A DNA stretch of 64,000 bases from Rhodeus uyekii (lineage: Eukaryota > Chordata > Actinopteri > Cypriniformes > Acheilognathidae): positions 1,020,001 through 1,084,000 of the forward strand of contig JAWRVZ010000004.1 in NCBI GenBank assembly GCA_037043235.1. Direction: 5' to 3'. This document shows positions 1 to 10,267 of the stretch, one piece after another. The stretch's first letter is position 1, and every line of letters begins with the position of its first letter. The notes under the pieces were generated by a model, which ran no database searches, was not told where the DNA came from, and saw nothing but the letters and a program-made list of their open reading frames with translations. Position numbers and translations under genes: made by a program.

Positions 1-296
1 AGTATTTATGTCCATGTGATTATCAGTGCCATCAGAATGACAAGTCCTTGTGTCATTGCTCACAATCACAATGCTTAGTCATGTTGTCATTATAACAGTG
101 CTTTCCGTCATTTTCAGATGTACACTTATACTATGATTTTGATGACGGAAATGCACAAGACCGCACTTTATCTGTATGCCATTTATCAATACTACAAATG
201 TTTCACATTATACTTTATGGGATATTGATTGCAAGAGACTGAAAAGGATTCGTTTAGTCTGCCAAATGAATGTTTGAATGATTCTGGAGACAGTTT
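1..296. other. unassigned AT-rich DNA
   Basis: I see no gene, RNA or recognisable repeat here. Confidence 0.4.
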
Positions 297-659
297 TTAT
301 GTCCAATCAAGCTGTGCCTTACAACCCGCCTTGGCCATAAGGTCATAATTGAGAACATGGTTCGCAATAGTGTCCCTTATTTTACCAGAAACGTGCCTAC
401 AATCTTGGCCTATTCTATCTTTTCTTCTGTTTTGTCTCTGTACCCTTCCACCACACATCCTTATTTCTCTTCTTCTTCCCAGCTGTTGAGCCTGTTTGTT
501 TTCTTGTTCTTCCATTGTCAGAAATGTTAACTTTGTGTTGAGCTCTGTCCATATATGCTTGGCAAATGAAGTTGAAATAATATGCTGATCTATTTTTGAG
601 AACTTGTTGATCATTGGTTGATAAAATGTAAAATATAAATAAACTCTATAAACATTCAA
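297..659 (-). pseudogene. degenerate transposase N-terminal fragment (Tc1/IS630-like HTH region)
   Basis: A 120-codon open frame on the minus strand. Its second half has an Arg-rich stretch (GRRREIR then GGRVQRQNRR), followed by RHVSGKIRDTIANHVLNYDLMAKAG. This resembles the DNA-binding helix-turn-helix segment of fish IS630/Tc1-type transposases, in which a basic Gly/Arg segment precedes 'S-x-E-I-R-x-x-I-x-x-H-V' and 'AG' helices. No DDE catalytic domain follows: the frame ends within the second helix and the downstream sequence is AT-rich and non-coding. The first roughly 45 residues look like random translation. I infer a decayed, truncated transposon remnant, not a host gene. The resemblance is from memory of the family, so confidence is moderate to low. 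Confidence 0.4.
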
Positions 660-1980
660 TCATTAATCATAAATAATGAAAATAAACTTAAACACAAAAA
701 TATTCTAGTAATAGTACCAAAACTAAACATTAATCCCTCAAACCATATGAAAAATCTATTTCTCAATTAAAAAAGAGAAAACTGGAAGGTGTCTATGATA
801 GATTCAGACTAGTTAGGGTGAAGTAATTAATGTACAGAGACAGCAGAGTGGACTCTGCTTAGGGAAAGACACAGGCTTAACAAGAGGGGAACCATACCAT
901 GGAAGAATACACTACCGGCTACTAGTGACGAATAGTATAGAATCAGTATAGTTGTGACTCATATCAGCTACCGGACATCTGCGCTAAATTAACTATATTT
1001 AGCAAATAAACACTCAAAAGATACCTTTTTGCATCTTGTTCAAATTAATAAAAATGAGCTAAAGTACCACAATTATAAAAGAAACATTAAGCTTTTCAGA
1101 AATTCAGAACGTTTCTATTGCTATTTAAAATTCTCTTTAGCACCTATACTGTCCTAAGTTTTGTTGTCAAGCTGTATGCCATTGTAAAATGATCGATGAG
1201 ATGCAGTGCCTGAGGTGGCTGTTGTTTAGATGGCGAGGCTCATTGACTTCCTCCATACATTTCTGTGTTAGACTGGGAAAAGTGAAAACTGCTCTCTTTT
1301 TTGCTTTGTCTTTGACGGGTATGGCCTGTACTGTCCGCCTACTGGCAATAGTACAAGCACATGACATCTTAAGTACTGCTTTGTTTCTCCACATACAGTT
1401 ACATTTTACTGTTGAACAACATTAACGGCAGAGGGATTCATGTCTTGGTCTTCAGAAAACAAGTCCACAATTTGAGTTCAGTTTGCAACTTTACATATTT
1501 CACAGAAATATAAATTATTTCAGAGCTATTGAAATATTCCTAATAGTTAGGCCCAGCCAGAATCTGCACCCAAATAAACTTTAGCATATTTCCATAGAAT
1601 CTGAATTTCTGTCATTCATAAGATTCTATAAATCCCTCGCCTCATGTGTGTAAATTTATGGACGTTTCAGCAACATTTAACATATGTTACCATGTTTAAA
1701 TTCAATAAAATTTACCACAGAAAATGCCAGCAGATTCCCTCTGGGCCCACTAATAGCTCTCTTGCATTTAAATACAAACATTATGTACAAGTACACACAC
1801 AGCTTATTCTGATGCTTTGCTCTTTTGTTATTATAGATATATATTCTGTATTAGAACAAACAAAAGTGTGGGGGCACACTAGTGGAGTGCCATTGGGGCT
1901 GTTGTAGTTATTTACTTAGACATGCAGTGAGAAAATGATGAGTACATTATGCATCGCCTTTCAAATCTGCTGCCCTGGTG
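660..1980. other. unassigned AT-rich DNA
   Basis: Open frames near 1167-1425 occur on both strands over the same bases and match nothing I recognise. I see no splice-bounded exon, RNA or repeat boundary that I can support. Confidence 0.4.
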
Positions 1981-1986
1981 CCCAAA

Positions 1987-1988
<2 letters not shown>

Positions 1989-2082
<94 letters not shown>
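1989..2082. repeat. compound microsatellite (CT)n-(CA)n
   Basis: A (CT) run of about 43 bases is followed, after a short TTCTC interruption, by a (CA) run of about 46 bases. The open frames over it (Leu/Ser and Thr/His repeats on the plus strand, Cys/Val and Arg/Glu on the minus) are translation artefacts of the repeat. Confidence 0.97.
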
Positions 2083-2085
<3 letters not shown>

Positions 2086-3120
2086 TTCCTCGTTCTTTTG
2101 GCTGTGGTTTCTTGGAGAAGCCAGTGAACGGGATGCAGCTCTTGGCTGCAGTTATCTTTGTAGAGCAGGTTGCATTCTTGATGTGAGTTGCTGTGATGAA
2201 GTACTCCTGAAGAGGATGTTCATCTGTTCTCTTCATTATTAGTTATGTCAGACAGTCGTTTAGACATCATTTGCCATGCTTGGCATTTCCTTATCTAGTT
2301 TTCAGCATTCCAGTCTGTGGAGGCCTATTGTTACTGAATGCTAAAGGGACATTTCAGGGAACCAAGTTGAGTTACCGAGTTGAGTAACAAAAAAAAAAAA
2401 TCTTTGGTGCAGAACAGATCAACCGTATGTATTATAAAATTACTATTTGGTACACATTAAAACAGAAGCTTGTACAACAACAGCTCATATAGAAAAGAGG
2501 CTTAGGCTCCAGCGTGGTGCTCTTTCTGTTTCATTAAGTCAATTTGATCCACACTGTGATGTGTAAATTGAATGCCATTTAACTGCAAAATTCGATTTTA
2601 TTCAAAGAATAGTATTAATCCAGTTGCTTCAACTGACGTTATAATTCTCTTATTAAGGCCTGTCTATTTGATCAGAATAAAAGTATATACTGCCACCTTG
2701 GAATTATTAGGTTAAATCTGAATTCTGAGCAGTTTGAGATATTGGGATCGAGTTTTTGCATTCCATTCAACTTTGTAGATATAATTTTTTTTTCTAAATA
2801 AAACGTCCCAAATTCTTAATTTAATGTAACATGATATAAATAAATGGTCACATAATAAGAATATGTTAATAACTGAATTTTGACAAAAATGTCTGATCAA
2901 ACCTTAATTCCAAGGTGACCATACATCAATATATATATATGTGTATAAGAGTAAAATTCCTTATTAATCCATGGTACTTTGTTAGTATATTAACATGCAA
3001 CATTTTGTCATTTCTAAATTTCTTTAGTTCTCATTTTGTGTTCAAGCACTTGAAGTAGTTGTTTCATCCTGCAAGCACTATATACAGTGCAAATTCAGGA
3101 ATTTAGGGTGAGTAGTTTGG
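2083..3120. other. unassigned AT-rich DNA
   Basis: No gene recognised. It contains a 12-base A run near 2389 and short AT-rich stretches only. Confidence 0.4.
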
Positions 3121-3527
3121 CTAGTCAAGACCAAAAAAGGGGTCACACAATGACAGGACACGAACACACAGCCAATGTGAATGCACATACGCCACGTGTC
3201 CACATGAAATGAGACAACAAGACACTAAAAACACAAACTGCATGCAACACAACAATACACACGGACAAGAGTGCGCGCAGCTGGAGTGAAGTCGAAACTG
3301 CGCGCACTCAGAACAAAAGACAAACACTTGGAGGATTGGTGTCCGAACCACGAAACACAAAACAGAAACAGAACTAGAATTGGGATCGAACACCACGCCC
3401 CGCACACAAGACAAAATCACAGACAAGAGAGCACGACTCGAGGACATAAGGACACAACAATGGGACAGTATCAGAGCTCTGTCACAGAAACACTAGAAAA
3501 TAAGATTGAAGTGACAGAACCCTGACA
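3121..3527 (-). mobile_element. LTR-like fragment of the family seen as a solo LTR at 36703-37078
   Basis: The right 70 bases (from 'atcagagctctgtcac' to 'gaaccctgacac') match the right ends of the copies at 36703-37078 and 58561-58790 with a few substitutions, and the last bases TGACA equal the terminus of the complete copy. The left boundary is unclear because I find no TGTCAC start here, and the interior is CA-rich and diverged. The minus orientation is assigned from the complete copy, where polyadenylation and TATA-like signals read that way. It may be a diverged subfamily member. Confidence 0.5.
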
Positions 3528-4245
3528 CATATGATGATAGCCCATGTGATGGAGCTGAAATCTCATGAAGAGTCAAAACAGCGGCAGTAATCCCTCCATT
3601 ACACACAAATGAGGTCTGCTGCGAGAAGACCCGGTTCTGATGTCTGTAGCAAACTGTGATGGGCAACACTGACAACTATGTTGTAAAAAAACAGGTATAC
3701 TCAAGCATTCTGTCTTTTTTAGAGTCACATCTTGTGATATCATTTTAATCTAACTAAAAATGCCAAGTGTGAACACACCTTTAGAAATGTGAACCATTTC
3801 AAATAAGGATAGGTCACCAGACTTTTGTCTTTGACCTCTTCACCAGGTCTCTCTTTGGATGCTTTGGAGACAACAGGAGGAACAATATTGAATATCACTG
3901 TTATTATGTTTCAGCCTTGTGGTATTATATTGGGACAAATTTCCAATGTTTGCTTGTTTTTTTTTACCCAACAGTGCAAAGGCAATAAACTATTGTTGAT
4001 ATTGTAGTGTTGCAACCTTTGTCCTCTCAAAAAAAAAAAAAAACTCTACAATTTCTTGATCTATTTATCAACTAAAAGAAAATTTCAGAATTTGCTGCTC
4101 ATAAGCTTTGTTGACAAAACTGTCAGCCATTCTCAATGGAAGCCCAGATGGAAATGTACTTTTCACATAGTCAGTTTGCAGAGTATATGTATACAAATGT
4201 TTATACACACACACACACACACACGGTTATTTTGTGTCTCATGAG
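3528..4245. other. unassigned DNA with a short CA microsatellite
   Basis: Only a (CA)n run at about 4204-4224 and a 13-base A run near 4030 stand out. No gene recognised. Confidence 0.4.
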
Positions 4246-4635
4246 GGTACCTAGTTCACTGCGCATGCACTGAGTTTGCGTTGCACGTCGCTCTGTCGGT
4301 GACGCTTCTCTCTCAGTGCCGCGCTTTGCGAGAACGCAAGAAAGTATGCAATCTAGTACAGCGTGATGACCTCACGATAATGTTATGACTGTTTATGCTG
4401 TGAGCGAAATTGTGTGGGTTTGTATCGAGAATCAAAGGTGTTTTTTATTGTATACTGGTAAATCTCTGCTGTTAGTTGGTGCACATATGCCTGTTGTTGT
4501 TAGCAAACATATACAGTGTATGTACATTTTCATAGCATGCCGATCGCTTCATCAAATAAATCGCCATATTGGCTGTTGGTTATCTCGATGCTTTTTTGCA
4601 ACTCCTGAGACCGTCGAGATAACCGTTTTCCACTG
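4246..4635 (+). mobile_element. 5'-truncated copy of a TA-flanked non-autonomous DNA transposon
   Basis: Collinear with the right half of the complete copy at 57024-57858. Shared blocks include 'gatgacctcacgа'-type sequence, 'gtaaatctctg', 'gcatgccgatcgcttcat', 'ggttatctcgatgctttttt' and the terminal 'ttccactg' followed by TA. The left half, including the left inverted repeat, is missing. The open frame inside (about 4385-4747) is not conserved as protein between copies, so I do not call it a gene. By its TA flank and CAGTGGA ends it belongs to the Tc1/mariner superfamily as a MITE-like derivative. Confidence 0.7.
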
Positions 4636-4637
4636 TA

Positions 4638-6733
4638 TTTATAGTATTCTTCGAAATATTTCTTCTGAATTCAATCAAAAGCGGTATGTACTTGCAGATT
4701 GTAATTTCCCACTTTCTGTCTACATCAACGTGACATTGAAATTATAATTTTGTGTGCTTTCTTTGAAAAGATATGCATGATGTCCAGACCCTGAGTAAAC
4801 ATGTGAATGCAGGAACCTCTCCAAAGGGCCATGAACCTGTGACCAGCTAGAATCATCTGGATGATGCATGAGCATATAGTTCAGGGTGACTGTCATTGCC
4901 TTGGAGCTTGCCAGTGGCCAATCCCTGAATCCCCAACACTCAGTTTTCTTCACTTCACCATCTCCAAGTGCCTCCATGGTAACAAGGCAGTGGTATGTAG
5001 GGAAAGTGTATTCTGCTGATTTGTAATTACCCTGAAGGTAAGCTGTCTATTTTTCATCCAACCTTACCCCAATCAGCCCTGATGAGCCAATTTAGCTATG
5101 AGCATTTCACAAGCCAGCCACAACAAAAGAATACTTTAAAGATGGATGATAAAACAAGGTATAATTATGAGATGGTGCGATTAATTTCTGCACAGTGTAG
5201 TGATGAATAGAGTGTCACTGTAATTCAGCAGCATCTTGGCATATCTGTTAGAACATGCATGCTTTTGGTGTTTGCAGTTTTTCATTATTGTTTTACTCTA
5301 TGCTTGTAATTAATGCCTCTCTTATTAAGTTGTTTATTTTCCTCCAACTACAAGGGTAAAACATCTTAAAAGAATGTTGCACCACATGAATTCTGCAAAT
5401 GTCTGCTGAAGAGTACTTACTTAGAGCAGCGGAAAGCCAAAAGTATGTCTTGAGATATTGCACATAAGATTGGACTTTTGAAAAATCATTCTTGATAAAT
5501 TGGCTTTTTGAATTTTAACATATGAAAGAATGTGCTTTTTTGAAATGACATTGAATATGCAAGATTAGTGACATGGCGCACTTGTTGCATATAGCTATTT
5601 TGTCAGTGTAAACTGGTCTGTCAGTCATTCTGTCAGAGTAACACTCTGAGAAACACATTCCTCATTTTTGATATCCTTTATTCATTTTTCCTTATTTCAT
5701 TTAATTTATGTGACACTATAATGTTTCCTGCCATACTGGGAAGACAAAATGAGCAGTATGTCAATGAAGATCTGCCTGTCCTGCTTCCTTCAAGCAGAAA
5801 GCTCTGCTGATGCTTTTGCATAATGATGCATGAAATAATGTGTAACTTATCTCGTCTGCAATTTTCCTATCTGCATCTTTTTGTGCAGTGTGTGAAGTTA
5901 TCAATGTGTTCATCCAAAGCCAATAGTTCGTGCAAAAATAGAAAATTCTGTCATTAACATCCTTTCGTAAACCTTTATCACTTTCTTCTGTGTGACTGGG
6001 GAATAAAAGATGACATAAAGGTTTCATAAAAATGGCCCATAAGGCTTTTGTGTTGTTTTTCAAGTTTTTCATGATTTTCATACTGAAATCAATACTTAAA
6101 ATCTTGACATCCACCCAAGCTCTACTTGAGTTCAGCTCAATGATATGGTTTCAATGAATGAATGGCTCATTGGAGGGGAAGATTAGCAGTGGATGATGAC
6201 TTAAATTGTGATCTGTGTTGTCACATAAATTATACTTTTTAATAAAACTTTTACAGTGTGTTTGATTTTCGAAGCTTGAAAGACTCCTTATTCGTTTTAA
6301 TTTCGTAAAAAAAGAGCTACCAGTAAATTATTCAAAACCTATCCTTTTATATTCCACAGAAGATGAGAATCGTAATTGAACTCTGGAACAGCAAAATGAT
6401 GACAGAATTCTCATTTTTACTCTTTAAATATACAAAAGGAAATTAATCATTTTAATTCAAGGAAAAACTATGCAAATAAGGAAAAAATGCTTTACCAACA
6501 CCTTACTGGATCTATTTATTGTATTCTGGCCTGGCAGTCCAACATTATACTGTCTGATCAATACGGTTAGGGTTAGTCCCAGCAGATACTATATATTATT
6601 ACACTATATTTCAGCGATACAATAAATGTCAAAAGGACCACAAAATATTAATCACCCAAACTCTATTAGTAGCATTTCTGTTCCCGAGAAACCCCCCCAA
6701 AACAAAACAAAACTTATTTTTATTATTTGGAAA
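4638..6733. other. unassigned AT-rich DNA
   Basis: No supported gene or repeat boundary. The 117-codon minus-strand frame at 5761-6114 has no family resemblance I can name and no second supporting feature. Confidence 0.4.
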
Positions 6734-6735
6734 TA

Positions 6736-7507
6736 CAGTAATACCTCGGTTTACGAGTTTAATTTGTTCCAAGAGCGAGCTCGTAAACCAAAATGCTCAT
6801 ACACCAAAACAAATTTCCCCATAAGAATGCACTAAAAATCTAATAATTTGTTCCACACGACCATAAATGCCCATTTAATTTTTTGGGGGGGTTTTACCCT
6901 ATTAATTGCAGTTAAAATCTCGTATAAATACTAATTAATAATTGACAATTAAACTCTAAAAATACTTGACAATTTACTGTAATGCACTTCAGGTTTGAGC
7001 AGCTTGCATGGAAGAGACCAGGGAGGAGGGGGGAGTGGAGAAAGCAAGGATTCAAGAGCAAATGAACGAACAAACTCACGGGAGCCGCGAATGAACTAAC
7101 TCACGGGAGCTGCGAACGAACGAACTCACAGGAGTTGCCAACGAATGAACGTACGGGAGCCGCTAACGAACGAAAGCACGGGAGCCGCGAATGAACGAAC
7201 TCAAGGGAGCAGCAAACGAAAGCGGGAAGATAGGCAGATGATATGAGAATCAGGTGACCACACACACACACACACACACTCACTCAGGCAGACAGTCTCT
7301 AGGAGACAATGAATTCATGAACCGTGACAGTTACTGCTTAGAGGTACTGTACGTGTATATTTCACTACCTGGACAATAGCGATCACAATTAATTAATGTT
7401 AAGAATACCAGGTAAAAACCTCTGTAAATCAAACCGATTTGACCCTCCATGCTCATACACCGATTTGCTCGTATACCAAGTCACTCGTAAAAACCGAGGT
7501 ATTACTG
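6736..7507. mobile_element. complete non-autonomous Tc1/mariner-type element, TA target duplication
   Basis: The ends are imperfect inverted repeats: the left begins CAGTAATACCTCGGTTTACG and the right ends with the complement (CGAGGTATTACTG). A TA dinucleotide flanks each side (6734-6735 and 7508-7509). TA duplication is the hallmark of Tc1/mariner/pogo integration. The terminal repeats extend about 24 bases, and subterminal blocks ('gctcatacaccaaaac' and 'gctcatacaccgattt') are also shared. The 772-bp interior has no transposase frame, so mobility would depend on an enzyme supplied in trans. It contains a 25-bp minisatellite (7071-7220) and a CA run near 7260. Confidence 0.85.
7071..7220. 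repeat. minisatellite, six 25-bp units
   Basis: Six consecutive 25-base units with a core like 'ctcacgggagccgcgaacgaa'. Units differ by a few substitutions but keep exact length, so the array is 150 bp. It lies wholly inside the TA-flanked element. Confidence 0.9.
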
Positions 7508-7509
7508 TA

Positions 7510-9240
7510 ATGTTATTGTCTTATAGGCTATATTCATTGTTCCTTTCCTCATAGTTTCCAGGTATGTCTAGTTTAGTCCAGTCATGTCATTGCTCCATGA
7601 CTTGTTAAGTCACCCCTCATGTTTCACTGTTGCTATGGTCAGATCTTCTATCTTTTATGACTGGGAAGCCAAATTTCTCGCTATTATTGCCCACTTCTAT
7701 CTAACATGTTTTACCACAGCCATGCCTGCGCAGACAAACTGGATTTCAGAAACAACAGTGGTACTTCTGAGAAGCCCTGCTCACTGAACCACCATAGTGT
7801 TGTCTCTCTCTTGCCTCTTAATGTCACAAAATATATTCACTTCTTCAGGATATTTTATACAGTATATCCATTCACTTTGCCCAGAGAGAGTAATTAATTC
7901 CAACGTCCACAGCAAGCCACAGATCTGTGACATTTTGCTCCATTATCATAGAAATTCCAATGTCAACAACACGCACATACATGCACTAGGAGAAAACTAA
8001 TATCAAACCAATTTTGACATAATTACCTGTAAGGGAACAGAGAAGGAAACAATTTAGTGGTAGGGTTTATCCATTTATCTATACTGTGCAGGAAGATAAC
8101 TAGGGCAATCTCCATTAAAAAAGGCAGTTTTGATATTTTCTTTCTCCGTTCTCTTAAAAGCTTCATTACTCCTCACCCAGAGTAACTCTATGACTATTAT
8201 TACTAGAAATAGTTCAGCAAGGGTACACTTTAATAGAATCTATGCTCTGTGGTTTGTTACTACTAGCATAGAGGCAGATTTTTTTTTTCCTGCATGCCCC
8301 GACTGGGCAGCAGCTGGCCTTTTAAGATGTGATTTTACTTTCACAGACAGCATGTTGCGTTCAAAAATTAGTTTTAAAGACGCTCGCATGAAAGACCATA
8401 GCAGTTCTAATTTCAAACTGCTTGTAATCCACTGATGATATTCTCATATTGATGTGCAAAATGCATCTCTGATTGGCCTTCTCACAGTTAGTCTCTAATG
8501 TGAAAACCAATTTGCATCAAACATCATTTGCATTGTGGGAATATAATTATGAATCATAGAATTGTCAGACCACCATCTTTCACAAGTACAATCAAACTGC
8601 AGAAAATAACCACTGCAGCCTGGACACAGGTTTGATCTCAAGTTCATCAGCAAAGACAGAATTATCAAATACTAATATTGCATTTGTTCTCATTGTTTTG
8701 ACACTGCTCATCTCCTGACTTATTGTAATGTGTCAAGCTTGAAAAAAAGTTCACATGAATATGAATGGAAAAGCAATCAGGCTGTCAGGCGTTGTCCATC
8801 GGGAGGCAGTGTGGGAGAAAGGTGCAAATGAACTGTGAGGGCTTTGGAATATGTAAATACTGCTTAAAGTTGAAAGACTTTAGTGTGTTTGTCTGCTTAA
8901 ACTATAACAATCTGCTTCAATGTTACGGTATAAATATATACAACGTTTCTTTGGTTGAATTCTCACACATCGCAGTGCAGTACTTATTCTCAAACAGTAC
9001 AGTTTCTCAAAATCTGGTTGTGTACAGTATAGAAAAATCTTAGGGTATACACAAAGAAACCTGACCAATGAAAGAAGTGCACAAGGTTAACAGGGAAAAA
9101 ACAAACGGGTAAAATTTGTATTATTGATTTTAAAGTGCAACAGTCTGGTTTCGGGAATGTAAATTCTCCCATTATTTTTTACGATAACTGTAAACATTTA
9201 AAGACAGACATGAAAGATGATATATGCTTTTGAGACAATT
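7510..9240. other. unassigned DNA
   Basis: Several short open frames (for example 8130-8435) overlap in different frames and show no recognisable domain. No RNA gene or transposon boundary identified. Confidence 0.4.
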
Positions 9241-9398
9241 TTACATTAATGCATTTGGTAGATGCTTTTATCCAAGGCGACTCACATTGCATTCAAGGAA
9301 CACACTGAATCAGTTATTGCTTTCCCTGGGATCGAACATGTGACCTTGACATTGTACACACCAATGCTCTACTGATTGAGCTACAGGAAAGCTTTTGT
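9241..9398 (-). mobile_element. tRNA-derived SINE fragment, minus strand
   Basis: Read on the minus strand, the segment contains 'ctgtagctcaatcagtagag', then a box-B-like 'ggttcgatccc'-type motif (plus strand 'ccctgggatcgaac'). It ends with the tail 'gccttggataaaagcatct' and 'aatgcat'. A tRNA-like head with A and B boxes followed by this tail is found again at 17480-17735 and 30888-31015, so it is a dispersed family. I do not assign a family name. It is a fish SINE by structure, promoter intact enough to see but much mutated. Confidence 0.75.
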
Positions 9399-9485
9399 AT
9401 GTAGATGGCGATGCTTTGTTATGTTCAACAGTGGAATTTGCGGTGAAAAACTTTATTACCCATGATGCTGTTCAAAAATTCCACC

Positions 9486-9806
9486 AATCAATAGTTGTTC
9501 GACTTGAAGTGGTGCTGCAGAGACCGATCAGTGTATGACATCAAAGTACAGTGAGAGCAGATGGCTCTGTATAGACTTTATTTAGAACTGCACCATGACA
9601 ATTATGAAAGTGAAGCTGTGAGCAATAGACTTACCATGTTCTCCCTCAAATCCTTGCTTTCACTCCCATTAAAAATCAAAGATGGTGCTGCTATAAATAA
9701 GGTCTATGCTTCGAAATGTTCTTGCGGTACTTTGATGTCATACACTGATCAGTCTGCACAGCGCTGCATCAAGTCAAACACACCTACACAGTTGCAATAA
9801 TTGATT
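9486..9806. repeat. long inverted repeat, MITE-like
   Basis: The left arm around 9500-9548 ('gaccgatcagtgtatgacat' then 'caaagtac') is the near-perfect reverse complement of the right arm around 9727-9780 ('gtactttgatgtcatacac' then 'tgatcagtc'). About 180 bases separate the arms, and weaker complementarity extends outward to 'aatcaat'/'attgatt'. This is probably a folded non-autonomous DNA transposon. I could not fix a target duplication, and the 79-codon frame at 9561-9800 lies mostly in the loop. Confidence 0.7.
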
Positions 9807-10018
9807 AAGATAATTGGGCCAAAAGAACTTTGCAGGGAACGCACTTTCCAACGAAGCACCTTGAACAATGTATGCTCTCAAATATTTTAATATTTCTGTA
9901 TATTTACATTCTGCATTAAACATAAATACTTTGTATAGATATAATAACTTTTAAATTAATAGTTTTATATTTCACCATTGTTTTTACAGTAATTTAACTT
10001 CAATGCTTCAGAATTGTA

Positions 10019-10212
10019 GTTCCCTTTCAGGGAACTCGAGCTGCGTCTAGCGCTAGGGGGAAATAGTCTTCCTCGATCACGTGAAGATCTGTGCAACCAA
10101 TGAGAGACGAACGCGTGCGAATGCGTCACTGCCGGCGGCTGCCGGTGACGTCATGAGCTAGAGCATAAGAGCGCGTCCGAAACCCGGGCGCCTCAGCTCT
10201 GAATGTCTTCAG
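10019..10212 (+). repeat. left inverted terminal repeat of DIRS copy 1
   Basis: From the shared block 'ctagcgctaggggg' (about 10049) inward to 'cgcctcagc', it is the exact reverse complement of the right repeat. The outermost 30 or so bases differ from the right end, and instead pair with the left half of the internal complementary region. It serves as the 5' promoter/leader in DIRS elements. Confidence 0.92.
10078..10170 (+). promoter_or_regulatory. promoter motifs inside the terminal repeat: E-box, CCAAT, CRE
   Basis: CACGTG (10078-10083), CCAAT (10097-10101) and a consensus palindromic cAMP response element TGACGTCA (10146-10153) lie within 76 bases, about 115 bases upstream of the gag ATG. 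'gcataagag' just downstream is weakly TATA-like. Because the terminal repeat is inverted at the far end, the same set faces inward there too. Motif presence is direct observation; promoter function is inferred. Confidence 0.55.
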
Positions 10213-10267
10213 CGTGCTGTGTTTGTGCGAGAGTGATTTTTGAGTGTGAGATATCGAAAAAATCAGA

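Noticed and set aside
1935..2242. Open frames of 83-97 codons over the CT/CA tract
   Set aside because: They are translations of dinucleotide repeats, open in several frames at once.
3121..3447. 108-codon minus-strand frame rich in Cys, Val and Ser
   Set aside because: It lies in the CA-rich interior of an LTR-like repeat, and has no domain.
4385..4747. 120-codon frame in the truncated TA-flanked element
   Set aside because: The frame is not conserved in the other copies of the same element.
7071..7220. CRISPR-like array
   Set aside because: Units are contiguous 25-mers without spacers, in a vertebrate-type genome; it is a minisatellite.
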